60,942 bases of DNA, taken from contig NZ_JOGB01000065.1 of the NCBI RefSeq assembly GCF_000719335.1, forward strand, positions 1 through 60,942, given 5' to 3'. The stretch is from Streptomyces sp. NRRL S-87 (GTDB lineage Bacteria; Actinomycetota; Actinomycetes; Streptomycetales; Streptomycetaceae). Under the pieces are notes generated by a model. It was not told the DNA's origin. It saw only the letters and a list, made by a program, of their open reading frames with translations, and did no database searches. How positions within the stretch are numbered: position 1 is the stretch's first letter; every line of letters starts with the position of its first letter. A program made the translations under genes and the position numbers. This document shows positions 8,387-25,280 of the stretch, piece after piece.

Positions 8387-8420
8387 CGGGCCGGCGCTTG
8401 AGCAGGGGGTTCTCGGGGGG

Positions 8421-8445
8421 CCCGGCGACGTGGGAGGTCGCCGGG
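8421..8445 (-). terminator. stem-loop after serC
   Basis: CCCGGCGAC and GTCGCCGGG (8421-8429 with 8437-8445) form a perfect 9-bp stem around a 7-base loop, just downstream of the serC stop on the minus strand. There is no U-run, as is usual in Streptomyces. Confidence 0.6.
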
Positions 8446-8474
8446 GCCCCGCCGGGAGCGGCGTCAGGGCGTGG

Positions 8475-14833
<6,359 letters not shown>

Positions 14834-14888
14834 CCCTGTAAGGGAAAACGCGCAGGAACACTCCTTACCGCGGCACTATCCTGTTGGA

Positions 14889-15890
14889 ATGACGCATTCC
14901 GCCCCTGCCGCCGAGCCCGCCGTGACCGCCTCCGCCGCCGCCGGAGCCGCCTCCGGTACGGCCGCCGCCGCGCCGCGGCGCGCCGGCGGCCGGTTCGGCC
15001 GGCGGCTCCCGGGGGCCGCAGGGAGCGGTGGACTCGGGCCGGTCGCGCTGGTGATCGCGGCCGGCGTCTCGGTCCAGTTCGGCGCCGCCGTCGCGGTCAC
15101 GCTGATGCCGCGGGCGGGTGCCGCCGGCGTGGTCGCGCTGCGCCTGCTGGCCGCCGCCGTCGTGCTGCTGCTGGTCTGCCGCCCCAGGATCCGCGGCTAC
15201 TCCCGCGCCGACTGGGTCACCGTGACCGCCTTCGGCGTCGCGATGGCCGGCATGAACGGACTCTTCTACCAGGCCGTCGACCGGATCCCGCTGGGGCCCG
15301 CGGTCACGCTGGAGGTGCTGGGCCCGCTCGTGCTGTCGGTGATCGCCTCCCGGCGGCTGTCCAGCCTGCTGTGGGCCGGCCTGGCGCTGTGCGGTGTCGC
15401 CCTGCTGGGCGGGGTCGGCGGGTCGGGGGTGGGGTCGCTGGACCCGGCCGGCGCCGCGTTCGCGGTCGGCGCGGGCGCGATGTGGGCGGCGTACATCGTC
15501 TTCAGCGCCCGGACCGGCCGGCGCTTCCCGCAGGCCGACGGGCTCGCCCTGGCCATGGCCATCGGCGCGGTGCTCAGCCTGCCGCTCGGCATCGCCGACG
15601 CGGGCGCGAAGCTGCTGGTGCCGAGCACGCTGGCGCTCGGCTTGGGCGTCGCGCTGCTGTCCTCGGTGCTCCCGTACACCTTGGAGCTCCTGGCGCTGCG
15701 GCGGCTGCCGGCCCCGACCTTCGCCGTGCTGATGAGCCTGGAACCGGCCATCGCGACCCTGGCCGGCCTGCTGGTCCTGCACCAGGGGCTCTCCCTCACC
15801 GACGCCCTCGCGATCGGGCTCGTCATCGCGGCCAGCATGGGAGCCGTCCGCACACAGGCCAGGCGGCTGCCCCCGGTCGACGCCCCCTGA
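14889..15890 (+). CDS. EamA/RhtA-type drug/metabolite transporter, 333 aa
   Basis: Inner-membrane exporter of the DMT superfamily with ten predicted spans in two EamA halves. The first half includes GAAVAVTLMPRAGAAGVVALR and AMAGMNGLFYQAVDRIPLGP. The second ends in LEPAIATLAGLLVLHQGLSL, a typical signature of the RhtA (threonine/homoserine efflux) branch. The first 45 residues are an Ala-rich cytoplasmic tail. No purine-rich ribosome site is visible; TATCCT at 14877-14882 sits 6 bp before the ATG, so the message may be leaderless. Substrate is probably an amino acid or small metabolite. Confidence 0.92.
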   Translation: MTHSAPAAEPAVTASAAAGAASGTAAAAPRRAGGRFGRRLPGAAGSGGLGPVALVIAAGVSVQFGAAVAVTLMPRAGAAGVVALRLLAAAVVLLLVCRPRIRGYSRADWVTVTAFGVAMAGMNGLFYQAVDRIPLGPAVTLEVLGPLVLSVIASRRLSSLLWAGLALCGVALLGGVGGSGVGSLDPAGAAFAVGAGAMWAAYIVFSARTGRRFPQADGLALAMAIGAVLSLPLGIADAGAKLLVPSTLALGLGVALLSSVLPYTLELLALRRLPAPTFAVLMSLEPAIATLAGLLVLHQGLSLTDALAIGLVIAASMGAVRTQARRLPPVDAP

Positions 15891-15903
15891 CGTCGCGGTC
15901 GTG

Positions 15904-15943
15904 GGTGAAGGCCCGGATCCACCACCGGATCCGGGCCTTCACC
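15904..15943 (+). terminator. perfect 17-bp stem terminator
   Basis: GGTGAAGGCCCGGATCC (15904-15920) pairs perfectly with GGATCCGGGCCTTCACC (15927-15943) around the loop ACCACC, 13 bp after the transporter stop. It is one of the strongest stem-loops in the window and very likely ends that transcript. Confidence 0.85.
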
Positions 15944-15949
15944 GGTTCC

Positions 15950-16040
15950 GGGCTCGGGGCTCGGGGCTCGGGGCTCGGGGCTCGGGGGTCGGGGCTCCGG
16001 GCTCGGGGCTCGGCGCTCGGGGCTCTGGGCCCTGGGCTCT
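15950..16040. repeat. tandem heptanucleotide array (GGGCTCG), 13 units
   Basis: Thirteen consecutive 7-base units of GGGCTCG and close variants (GGGCTCC, GGGCTCT, GGGGTCG, GCGCTCG, GGGCCCT). It follows the terminator directly and lies in the 355-bp gap before the AtuA operon. The period of 7 and the absence of a start rule out coding. Regular runs of three to five G suggest G-quadruplex potential and length instability. Unit degeneracy increases toward the right. Confidence 0.8.
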
Positions 16041-16142
16041 TGGGTGGGGGGCCTGGTCCCGGGGGCCGAACCCCGCACCCCGCACCCTCCCGGTGAACTC
16101 CGCGCCGCTCCGGGCGGATTGCCCGTTCCCGACCTGGCCGAA

Positions 16143-16169
16143 AAATCATGCAAGCATGCTTGATTGTTT
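16143..16169. promoter_or_regulatory. operator-like palindrome CAAGCATGCTTG ahead of the AtuA operon
   Basis: A perfect 12-bp palindrome at 16151-16162 extends as AAA-n-CA-nn-CAAGCATGCTTG-nn-TG-n-TTT (16143-16169). It sits about 77 bp before the first gene of the operon, in an A/T-rich patch typical of a promoter. The TetR-family gene that closes the operon is the obvious candidate to bind here. This assignment is inference from position. Confidence 0.6.
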
Positions 16170-16245
16170 TTCCCGCCCCTGCCACGCTTCGGTCTCACGC
16201 CGCTGAGTCGCGCCGTCCAGCCGCCGCCGTCGTGGGGAGTGCGCC

Positions 16246-17044
16246 GTGTCAGATCCGTCGTCGTCGGTACCCGCCGACCTGCTCGCCGATCTCCGTGCCG
16301 AGGGAGAGGAGCTCGACGCCCTGGTCGGGGACCTCGACCCGGCCGAGTGGGCCCGACCCACCCCGGCCCCGGGCTGGAGCCTGGCCCACCAGATCGCGCA
16401 CCTCGCATGGACCGACCGGGCCGCGCTGCTCGCCCTGACCGACGCGGACGCGTTCGCGAAGCAGGTCGAGACGGCCCTCGCCGCCCCGGACTCCTTCGTC
16501 GACGACGGCGCGGCCGAGGGCGCCGCCCTGCCGCCCCGCGAGCTGCTGGCCCGCTGGCGGGCGGGGCGCACCGCCCTGGGCGAGGCGCTGGCGGCGGCCG
16601 ACGCGGGGGAGCGCTTCCCCTGGTACGGGCCGCCGATGAAGGCCGCCTCCATGGCGAGCGCCCGCCTCATGGAGACCTGGGCGCACGGTCAGGACGTGGC
16701 CGACGCCCTGGGCGCGGCCCGGACGCCGACCGCCCGCCTGCGGCACGTGGCGCGCATCGGCGTGCGGGCCCGGAACTACGCGTTCGCGGTGCGGGGGCTG
16801 CCCGCGCCGGAGGCGGAGTTCCGGGTGGAGCTGGTCGCCCCCGACGGCGTCGAGGTGTGGGCGTACGGCCCCGCGGACGCCGCCCAGCGGGTGACGGGCC
16901 CGGCCCTCGACTTCTGCCTGCTGGTGACCCAGCGGGCGCACCGCACCGACCTGGCCCTCGTGGCCACCGGCGCCGACGCCGACCGCTGGCTGGACATCGC
17001 CCAGGCCTTCGCGGGCCCGGCGGGGCAGGGCCGGGAGCCGCGCG

Positions 17045-17052
<8 letters not shown>
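16246..17052 (+). CDS. TIGR03084-type DinB/mycothiol-dependent isomerase-like protein, 268 aa
   Basis: Four-helix DinB-like metal-binding protein of the maleylpyruvate isomerase N-terminal superfamily. Visible signatures are PTPAPGWSLAHQIAHLAWTD (family metal-site His), a central helix with METWAHGQDVADALG (second His), and a C-terminal domain with LVTQRAHRTD and WLDIAQAFAGP. Length and order match the TIGR03084 family, often found beside AtuA-like genes in actinobacteria. The family is thought to use mycothiol; the reaction here is unknown. The GTG at 16246 starts the protein. Its stop overlaps the next ATG (ATGCGTGA), so it is the first gene of a coupled operon. Confidence 0.85.
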
Positions 17053-18841
<1,789 letters not shown>

Positions 18842-18907
18842 GCCGCCCCCGCACCCCGGACCAAGCAAGCCCCGCCCGCTCCCGGACCCTCCCAGGAGGC
18901 CCCAGCA

Positions 18908-20506
18908 GTGACCCGGCTCCGCAGCACCCTCGACCCCCTCGCCCCCGCGTACGCCGCGAACCGCGACGCCATGCTGGACAAGCTCGCCGCGCTCGACGCC
19001 GAGCACGCGAAGGCCCTGGCCGGCGGCGGCCCGAAGTACACCGAGCGGCACCGCGGACGCGGCAAGCTCCTCGCCCGCGAGCGCATCGAGCTGCTGCTCG
19101 ACCCCGACACGCCGTTCCTGGAGCTGTCACCCCTCGCGGCCTGGGGCAGCGACTACCCCGTCGGCGCCTCGATGGTCACCGGCATCGGCGTCGTCGAGGG
19201 GACCGAGTGCCTGATCACCGCCAACGACCCCACCGTCCGCGGCGGCGCCAGCAACCCCTGGACCCTCAAGAAGGCGTTGCGGGCCAACGAGATCGCCCTG
19301 CGCAACCGGCTGCCCTGCATCAGCCTCGTGGAGTCCGGCGGTGCCGACCTGCCCTCCCAGAAGGAGATCTTCATCCCGGGCGGGGCGATCTTCCGGGACC
19401 TCACCCGGCTCTCCGCCGCCGGCATCCCCACCATCGCCGTGGTCTTCGGCAACTCCACCGCCGGCGGGGCCTACGTCCCCGGCATGTCCGACCACACCGT
19501 GATGATCAAGGACCGGTCGAAGGTGTTCCTCGGCGGCCCGCCCCTGGTCAAGATGGCCACCGGCGAGGAGAGCGACGACGAGTCCCTCGGCGGCGCCGAC
19601 ATGCACGCCCGCACCTCCGGCCTCGCCGACCACTTCGCCCTCGACGAGGCCGACGCCATCCGCCACGCCCGCCGGATCGTGGCCCGCCTCAACCACCGCA
19701 AGGCGCACCCCGACCCGGGTCCGGCCGAGGACCCGGCGTACGACCCCGACGAACTCCTCGGCCTCGTACCCGCGGACCTCAAGACCCCCTTCGACCCGCG
19801 CGAGGTCATCGCCCGCATCGTCGACGGCTCGGACTTCGACGAGTTCAAGCCCCTCTACGGCACCAGCCTCGCCACCGGCTGGGCCTCGCTGCACGGCTAC
19901 CCGGTCGGCATCCTCGCCAACGCCCACGGCGTGCTCTTCAGCCAGGAGTCGCAGAAGGCCGCGCAGTTCATCCAGCTCGCCAACCAGCGCGACATCCCGC
20001 TGCTGTTCCTCCACAACACCACCGGCTACATGGTCGGCAAGGAGTACGAGCAGGGCGGCATCATCAAGCACGGCGCCATGATGATCAACGCGGTCTCCAA
20101 CTCCCGCGTCCCGCACCTGTCCGTCCTCATGGGCGCCAGCTACGGCGCCGGCCACTACGGCATGTGCGGCCGGGCCTACGACCCCCGCTTCCTCTTCGCC
20201 TGGCCCAGCGCCAAGTCGGCCGTCATGGGACCGCAGCAGCTGGCCGGCGTCCTCTCGATCGTGGCCCGCGCGTCCGCGGCCGCGAAGGGCGCCCCGTACG
20301 ACGACGAGGCCGACGCGGGGCTGCGCGCCATGGTCGAGCAGCAGATCGAGGCCGAGTCCCTGCCCTTCTTCCTCTCCGGCCGGCTCTACGACGACGGGGT
20401 CATCGACCCCCGCGACACCCGCACCGTCCTCGGCCTGTGCCTGTCCGCCCTCCACAACGCCCCCGTCGAGGGCGCCCGCGGCGGCTTCGGCGTCTTCCGG
20501 ATGTGA
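18908..20506 (+). CDS. acyl-CoA carboxylase, carboxyltransferase (beta) subunit, 532 aa
   Basis: Biotin-dependent carboxyltransferase of the methylcrotonyl/geranyl-CoA carboxylase type. Both crotonase-like halves are present: KYTERHRGRGKLLARERIEL and LVESGGADLPSQ (N half), and GTSLATGWASLHGYPVGILA, HNTTGYMVGKEYEQGG and GASYGAGHYGMCGRAYDPRF (C half). These are typical of MccB/AtuC/LiuB rather than propionyl-CoA carboxylase. AGGAGG 8 bp before the GTG at 18908 is an excellent ribosome site. The biotin carboxylase subunit follows after 5 bp. It transfers CO2 from biotin to an enoyl-CoA gamma carbon; whether methylcrotonyl- or terpenoid-CoA cannot be told from sequence by eye. Confidence 0.93.
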   Translation: MTRLRSTLDPLAPAYAANRDAMLDKLAALDAEHAKALAGGGPKYTERHRGRGKLLARERIELLLDPDTPFLELSPLAAWGSDYPVGASMVTGIGVVEGTECLITANDPTVRGGASNPWTLKKALRANEIALRNRLPCISLVESGGADLPSQKEIFIPGGAIFRDLTRLSAAGIPTIAVVFGNSTAGGAYVPGMSDHTVMIKDRSKVFLGGPPLVKMATGEESDDESLGGADMHARTSGLADHFALDEADAIRHARRIVARLNHRKAHPDPGPAEDPAYDPDELLGLVPADLKTPFDPREVIARIVDGSDFDEFKPLYGTSLATGWASLHGYPVGILANAHGVLFSQESQKAAQFIQLANQRDIPLLFLHNTTGYMVGKEYEQGGIIKHGAMMINAVSNSRVPHLSVLMGASYGAGHYGMCGRAYDPRFLFAWPSAKSAVMGPQQLAGVLSIVARASAAAKGAPYDDEADAGLRAMVEQQIEAESLPFFLSGRLYDDGVIDPRDTRTVLGLCLSALHNAPVEGARGGFGVFRM

Positions 20507-20511
20507 GCCCC

Positions 20512-22590
20512 ATGACCACGACACCCCGCTCCGAGCCCACCGAGCCCTCCGAGCCCACGGCGGCCACCCGGCCCACCGCCCCCGCCCCCCTGGCCTGCGT
20601 CCTCGTCGCCAACCGCGGCGAGATCGCCGTCCGCGTCTTCCGCACCGCCCGCGCCCTCGGCCTCGGCACCGTCGCCGTGTACGCCGACCCGGACGCCGAC
20701 GCCCTGCACGTACGGGAGGCCGACGCGGCCGTACGCCTGCCCGGCGCCGCGCCCGCGGAAACGTACCTGCGCGGCGACCTGGTCATCAAGGCCGCCCTCG
20801 CGGCCGGCGCCGACGCCGTGCACCCCGGCTACGGCTTCCTGTCCGAGAACGCCGAGTTCGCCCGCGCCGTCGAGGACGCCGGCCTGCGCTGGATCGGCCC
20901 GCCGCCGGCCGCCATCGAGGCGATGGCCTCCAAGACCCGCGCCAAGGACCTCATGCGCGCCGCCGGCGTGCCGCTCCTCGAGCCCGTCGACCCGGCCGCG
21001 GCCACCCCGGCCGACCTCCCCCTGCTGCTCAAGGCCGCCGCGGGCGGCGGCGGCCGCGGCATGCGCGTCGTACGCGACCTCGCCGACCTGAAGGAGGAGG
21101 CGGCGGCGGCCGCCGCCGAGGCCGCCTCGGCCTTCGGTGACGGCGAGGTGTTCGCCGAGCCGTATGTCGAACGCGGTCGCCACGTCGAGGTGCAGGTCCT
21201 CGCCGACGCGCACGGCACCGTCTGGGCCCTGGGCACCCGCGACTGCTCCCTCCAGCGCCGCCACCAGAAGGTGATCGAGGAGGCCCCGGCCCCCGCGCTC
21301 CCCGCCTCCCTGCGCAGCACGCTCCACGAGGCCGCCACCGCCGCCGCACGGGCCGTCTCGTACCGGGGCGCGGGCACCGTGGAGTTCCTCGTCTCGGCCG
21401 ACGGCCGCCCGTACTTCCTGGAGATGAACACCCGCCTCCAGGTCGAGCACCCCGTCACCGAGGCGGTCTTCGGGCTGGACCTGGTCGCCCTCCAGATCCG
21501 GATCGCCGAGGGCCACCCGCTGCCGCTCACCCCGCCCGCCCCGCGCGGCCACGCCGTCGAGGCCCGCCTGTACGCCGAGGACCCCGCCCGCGACTGGCGG
21601 CCCCAGGCCGGCACCCTCGACACCCTCGACATCCCCGCCGCACCCGCCGACCCGGCCGGCACCACCCTCCGCGTCGACGCCGGCTACGCCGACGGCGACC
21701 GGGTCGGTGTCCACTACGACCCGATGCTCGCCAAGGTCATCGCGCACGCGCCCACCCGCGCCGAGGCGATCAGGGCCCTCGCCCACGCCCTCGGCCGGGC
21801 CCGGGTCCACGGCCTCGCCACCAACCGCGACCTGCTCGTGCGCTCCCTGCGCCACCCGGAGTTCACGGCCGCCCGGCTCGACACCGGGTTCTACGAGCGC
21901 CACCTCCCCGCCCTCACCGAGGGCGCCCCGGACGCGTCGCTCGCCGCCCTGGCCGCCGGGCTCGCCCAGGCCGCGGCCGCCGGCCGGGCCGGGGGCGTGA
22001 CGGCCCGGCTCGGCGGCTGGCGCAACCTGCCCGCCCAGCCGCAGCTGCGCCGCTACCGGTCCGCCGCCGACGGCACGGAGCACGAGGTCCGCTACCACCA
22101 CACCCGGGACGGTCTCAGCCCGCTCGACCACCCCGGCGTCCGCGTCCTGACGGCCGCCCCGGACCGCGTCGTGCTCGAAGTGCACGGCGTCCGGCGGACG
22201 TTCCACGTGAAACAAAAATCGAACACCGACCCCGCCGGGGGCCCCGACCGCATCTACGTCGACTCCCCGCCCGTCTTCGGCACCGGCACCCCGACCCCCG
22301 GCTCCCACACCCTCGAAGCGCTGCCCCGCTTCGCCGACCCCCAGGACCGCACCGAACCCGGATCCCTGCTCGCCCCCATGCCCGGCACGGTCGTCCGGGT
22401 CGCCGAGGGGCTGGCCCCCGGCACCGCCGTCACCGCCGGGCAGCCCCTGCTCTGGCTGGAGGCCATGAAGATGGAGCACCGCGTCCTCTCGCCCGCCTCC
22501 GGCACGCTCACCGCGCTCCACGCCGCCCCCGGCCGACAGGTCGAGGTCGGTGCCCTACTGGCCGTCGTACAGGAGGAACCGCAGCCATGA
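20512..22590 (+). CDS. acyl-CoA carboxylase, biotin carboxylase/BCCP (alpha) subunit, 692 aa
   Basis: ATP-grasp biotin carboxylase with a C-terminal biotin carrier domain. Motifs in order are LVANRGEIAVRVFRTARALG, HPGYGFLSENAEFA, the ATP-binding glycine loop KAAAGGGGRGMRVV, HVEVQVLAD, FLEMNTRLQVEHPVTE and, near the end, the biotinyl-lysine site EAMKMEH (about residues 651-657). The ATG at 20512 follows the beta subunit by 5 bp; a 30-residue Thr/Pro/Ser-rich extension precedes the fold. Its stop overlaps the start of the acyl-CoA dehydrogenase (ATGA). It forms the holoenzyme with the preceding beta subunit. Confidence 0.95.
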   Translation: MTTTPRSEPTEPSEPTAATRPTAPAPLACVLVANRGEIAVRVFRTARALGLGTVAVYADPDADALHVREADAAVRLPGAAPAETYLRGDLVIKAALAAGADAVHPGYGFLSENAEFARAVEDAGLRWIGPPPAAIEAMASKTRAKDLMRAAGVPLLEPVDPAAATPADLPLLLKAAAGGGGRGMRVVRDLADLKEEAAAAAAEAASAFGDGEVFAEPYVERGRHVEVQVLADAHGTVWALGTRDCSLQRRHQKVIEEAPAPALPASLRSTLHEAATAAARAVSYRGAGTVEFLVSADGRPYFLEMNTRLQVEHPVTEAVFGLDLVALQIRIAEGHPLPLTPPAPRGHAVEARLYAEDPARDWRPQAGTLDTLDIPAAPADPAGTTLRVDAGYADGDRVGVHYDPMLAKVIAHAPTRAEAIRALAHALGRARVHGLATNRDLLVRSLRHPEFTAARLDTGFYERHLPALTEGAPDASLAALAAGLAQAAAAGRAGGVTARLGGWRNLPAQPQLRRYRSAADGTEHEVRYHHTRDGLSPLDHPGVRVLTAAPDRVVLEVHGVRRTFHVKQKSNTDPAGGPDRIYVDSPPVFGTGTPTPGSHTLEALPRFADPQDRTEPGSLLAPMPGTVVRVAEGLAPGTAVTAGQPLLWLEAMKMEHRVLSPASGTLTALHAAPGRQVEVGALLAVVQEEPQP

Positions 22591-23789
22591 GCCACGCCCC
22601 CAGCACCGCCCTCGAAACCCCGGAACACCATGCCCTGCGCGCCGCCGTGGCCGCTCTCGGCAAGCGCTACGGCCGGGAGTACCTCACCCGGATCGCCACC
22701 GAGGGCCGCCACCCCGACGAGCTGTGGGCGGAGGCCGCCAAGCTCGGCTACCTGGGCGTGAACCTGCCCGAGGAGTACGGCGGCGGGGGCGGCGGCATCG
22801 CCGAACTGTCCATCGTGCTGGAGGAACTGGGCGCGGCCGGCAGCCCGCTGCTGATGATGGTCGTCTCGCCCGCCATCTGCGGCACGGTCATCGCCCGCTT
22901 CGGCACCGAGGCGCAGAAGCGCGCCTGGCTGCCCGGCCTCGCGGACGGCAGCCGCACCATGGCCTTCGGCATCACCGAGCCCGACGCGGGCTCCAACTCC
23001 CACCGGATCACCACCACCGCCCGGCGGGACGGGGACGACTGGGTCCTCACCGGCCGCAAGGTCTTCATCTCCGGTGTCGACATCGCCGACGCCACGCTCA
23101 TCGTCGGCCGCACCGAGGACGCCCGCACCGGCCGCCTCAAGCCGTGCCTGTTCATCGTCCCCCGGGACGCCCCCGGCTTCGTGCGCTCGCCCATCGCCAT
23201 GGAACTTCAGGCGGCGGAGAAGCAGTTCGAGCTGGTCCTGGACGACGTACGGCTGCCCGCCGACGCCCTCGTGGGTGGGGGAGCCTCCCACGACGACGTC
23301 GTAGGGGGAGAGGACGCGGGCCTGCTCCAGCTGTTCGCGGGCCTGAACCCGGAGCGCATCATGACCGCCGCCTTCGCGATCGGCATGGGGCGCTACGCCC
23401 TGGCCCGGGCCGTGGACTACGCGAAGACCCGCCAGGTGTGGAAGGAGCCCATCGGCGCCCACCAGGCCGTCGCCCACCCGCTGGCCCAGGCCCACATCGA
23501 GCTCGAACTGGCCCGGCTGATGATGCAGAAGGCCGCCCACCTCTACGACGCCGGCGCCGACCTGGCCGCGGGCGAGGCCGCCAACATGGCCAAGTACGCC
23601 GCCGCCGAGGCCTGCGTGAGGGCCGTGGACCAGTCGGTGCACACCCTCGGCGGCAACGGCCTCACCCGCGAGTACGGCCTGGGCGCCCTGATCACCGCCT
23701 CCCGCGTCGCCAGGATCGCCCCGGTCAGCCGGGAGATGATCCTCAACTTCGTCTCGCACCAGACACTCGGCCTGCCCAAGTCCTACTAG
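22587..23789 (+). CDS. acyl-CoA dehydrogenase, 400 aa, with a palindrome-derived insertion
   Basis: FAD-dependent acyl-CoA dehydrogenase (citronellyl-/isovaleryl-CoA dehydrogenase-like). Motifs are GVNLPEEYGGGGGGIAELS, FGITEPDAGSNSHRITTTA (FAD/substrate), WVLTGRKVFISG, LFAGLNPERIMTAAFAIGMG and TLGGNGLTREYGLG. It is translationally coupled to the carboxylase alpha subunit by ATGA overlap. Between DALVG and EDAGLLQLFAGL, where relatives as I know them run straight through, there are about a dozen extra residues (VGGGASHDDVVGGE). They are encoded by a GC palindrome of the kind found between genes. It presumably oxidises the branched acyl-CoA one step before the carboxylase. Confidence 0.93.
   Translation: MSHAPSTALETPEHHALRAAVAALGKRYGREYLTRIATEGRHPDELWAEAAKLGYLGVNLPEEYGGGGGGIAELSIVLEELGAAGSPLLMMVVSPAICGTVIARFGTEAQKRAWLPGLADGSRTMAFGITEPDAGSNSHRITTTARRDGDDWVLTGRKVFISGVDIADATLIVGRTEDARTGRLKPCLFIVPRDAPGFVRSPIAMELQAAEKQFELVLDDVRLPADALVGGGASHDDVVGGEDAGLLQLFAGLNPERIMTAAFAIGMGRYALARAVDYAKTRQVWKEPIGAHQAVAHPLAQAHIELELARLMMQKAAHLYDAGADLAAGEAANMAKYAAAEACVRAVDQSVHTLGGNGLTREYGLGALITASRVARIAPVSREMILNFVSHQTLGLPKSY
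23271..23312. repeat. G-rich palindromic repeat inside the acyl-CoA dehydrogenase gene
   Basis: GTGGGTGGGGGAGCCTCCCA followed by CGACGACGTCG and TAGGGGGAG. It resembles the 16-47 hairpin insert of the window-start repeat: both have TGGGGG-nn-CCTCCCA, a short spacer, then TAG-(n)-GGGGGAG. The length keeps the reading frame, adding a Gly/Asp-rich loop to the protein. Confidence 0.55.
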
Positions 23790-23904
23790 GGGCGACGGGT
23801 CCGGCGGCGGCCCGTCCGCGCCGCCGCCGGACACCGCTCCCACGTCCCGAAGCCCCCGTAGGCCTACGAACCGCACCCCCGACCCACACCCCCGAAGGAG
23901 CCGC

Positions 23905-24657
23905 ATGGACCCGGCCCCCCTGGTCGCCACCGCGCAAGCCGACGGCATCACGACCCTCACCCTCGACTCGCCGCAGAACCGCAACGCGCTCTCCGCGGGC
24001 CTCGTGGCCCAGCTGCGTGCCGGCCTCGCGGCCGCGGCCGCCGACCCGGCCGTCCGGGCCGTCGTGCTGACCCACACCGGCAACACCTTCTGCGCGGGCG
24101 CCGACCTGAAGTCCCCGTGCGACCCCGCCGACTTCCTCGCGCTGCTGACCGAGCTCGCCGAGCACCCCAGGCCGGTGGTCGGACGCGTCACCGGGCACGT
24201 CCGGGCCGGTGGGCTGGGGCTGCTGGGCGCCTGCGACATCGCCGCCGCCGGGCCGGGCTCCTCGTACGCCTTCACCGAGACCCACCTCGGCGTCGTCCCG
24301 GCCGTCATCTCCGCGCCCCTGCTGCCGCGGCTCGACCCGCGCGCCGCCGCCCGCTACCTCCTCACCGCCGAAGCCTTCGACGCGGCCGAGGCCGCCCGCA
24401 TCGGGCTGCTCACGCTGCACGCCGAGGACGTCGACGCGGCCCTCGCGCCCGTCCTCGACGGCCTCCGCAAGGCCGGCCCCCTCGCCCTCGCGGAGACCAA
24501 ACGCCTGCTGACCGCGCCGGTCCGGGAGGCCCTCGCGCGCGACGGCGCCGACCTCGCCGCCCTGTCGGCCCGCGTCTTCGCCTCGCCCGAGGCCCGCGAG
24601 GGCATCACCGCCCGCTTCGAGCGCCGCGACCCGTCCTGGGCATCATGGGCGTCGTGA
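23905..24657 (+). CDS. enoyl-CoA hydratase/isomerase family protein, 250 aa
   Basis: Crotonase-fold enzyme. NTFCAGADLKSPCDPADF supplies the first oxyanion-hole segment. HVRAGGLGLLGACDIAAAGP is the second, and the downstream Glu in FTETHLGVVPAV is the likely catalytic acid. In this operon it probably hydrates the glutaconyl-CoA-type product of the carboxylase (methylglutaconyl-CoA or isohexenyl-glutaconyl-CoA hydratase). GAAGGAG lies 4-5 bp before the ATG. It is separated from the dehydrogenase gene by 115 bp but points the same way, and its stop overlaps the TetR gene. One glycine of the usual GGG in the second loop is replaced by Ala (RAGG), a mild deviation. Confidence 0.9.
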   Translation: MDPAPLVATAQADGITTLTLDSPQNRNALSAGLVAQLRAGLAAAAADPAVRAVVLTHTGNTFCAGADLKSPCDPADFLALLTELAEHPRPVVGRVTGHVRAGGLGLLGACDIAAAGPGSSYAFTETHLGVVPAVISAPLLPRLDPRAAARYLLTAEAFDAAEAARIGLLTLHAEDVDAALAPVLDGLRKAGPLALAETKRLLTAPVREALARDGADLAALSARVFASPEAREGITARFERRDPSWASWAS

Positions 24658-25280
24658 CGCACCACCCCAAGCACCACCCCAAGCAGGACCGCAGCCGCGC
24701 CACCCGGCAGCGGCTCCTCGAAGCCGCCGTCGCCTGCCTGGCCGACCACGGCTGGGCCGGCTCCACCGTGGCCGTGGTCGCCGAGCGCGCCGGGGTCTCC
24801 CGGGGGGCGGCCCAGCACCACTTCCCCACCCGGGAGGACCTCTTCACCGCGGCGGTCGAGTACGTCGCGGAGGAGCGCTCGGCGGCCCTGCGCGGGCTCT
24901 TCGCGGAGGGCGCCGGCCGGGCCGCCCGCCCCGCCGTCGTCGGCGCGCTGGTCGACCTCTACACCGGCACCCTCTTCCGGGCCGCCCTCCAGCTGTGGGT
25001 GGCCGCCTCCAACGAGGACCAGCTGCGCCCCCGCGTCACCGAACTCGAAGCCCGCGTGGGCCGCGAGACCCACCGCATCGCCGTCGAGCTCCTCGGGGCC
25101 GACGAGTCCCGGCCCGGCACCCGCGAGACCGTCCAGGGCCTGCTCGACATGGCCCGCGGTCTCGGTCTGGCCAACCTCCTGACGGACGACGCCGCCCGCC
25201 GCGCCCGCGTCGTCGCCCAGTGGTCGCTCGTCCTCGACACGGCCCTCGGCGCCCCGCACCCGCCCGAGCCGTCCCGCTGA
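24645..25280 (+). CDS. TetR-family transcriptional regulator, 211 aa
   Basis: The N-terminal helix-turn-helix is clear: TRQRLLEAAVACLADHGWAG, STVAVVAERAGVSRGAAQHH and FPTREDLFTAAVEYV. The C-terminal ligand domain includes LQLWVAASNEDQLRP and LLDMARGLGLANLL, as in regulators of acyl-CoA catabolism. The start may be the ATG at 24645 or the GTG at 24654, which overlaps the hydratase stop. As the last gene of the carboxylase operon it is expected to repress it, probably through the CAAGCATGCTTG palindrome at 16151-16162, and to be released by a pathway acyl-CoA. That link is inference. Confidence 0.92.
   Translation: MGVVTHHPKHHPKQDRSRATRQRLLEAAVACLADHGWAGSTVAVVAERAGVSRGAAQHHFPTREDLFTAAVEYVAEERSAALRGLFAEGAGRAARPAVVGALVDLYTGTLFRAALQLWVAASNEDQLRPRVTELEARVGRETHRIAVELLGADESRPGTRETVQGLLDMARGLGLANLLTDDAARRARVVAQWSLVLDTALGAPHPPEPSR

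Noticed and set aside
15950..16040. CRISPR-like array
   Set aside because: Unit length 7 with no spacers; it is a simple tandem repeat and no cas genes exist in the window.
16151..16162. KstR2-type operator (CAAG-N2-CTTG)
   Set aside because: The half-sites are four bases apart instead of two, and no steroid ring-degradation genes are present.
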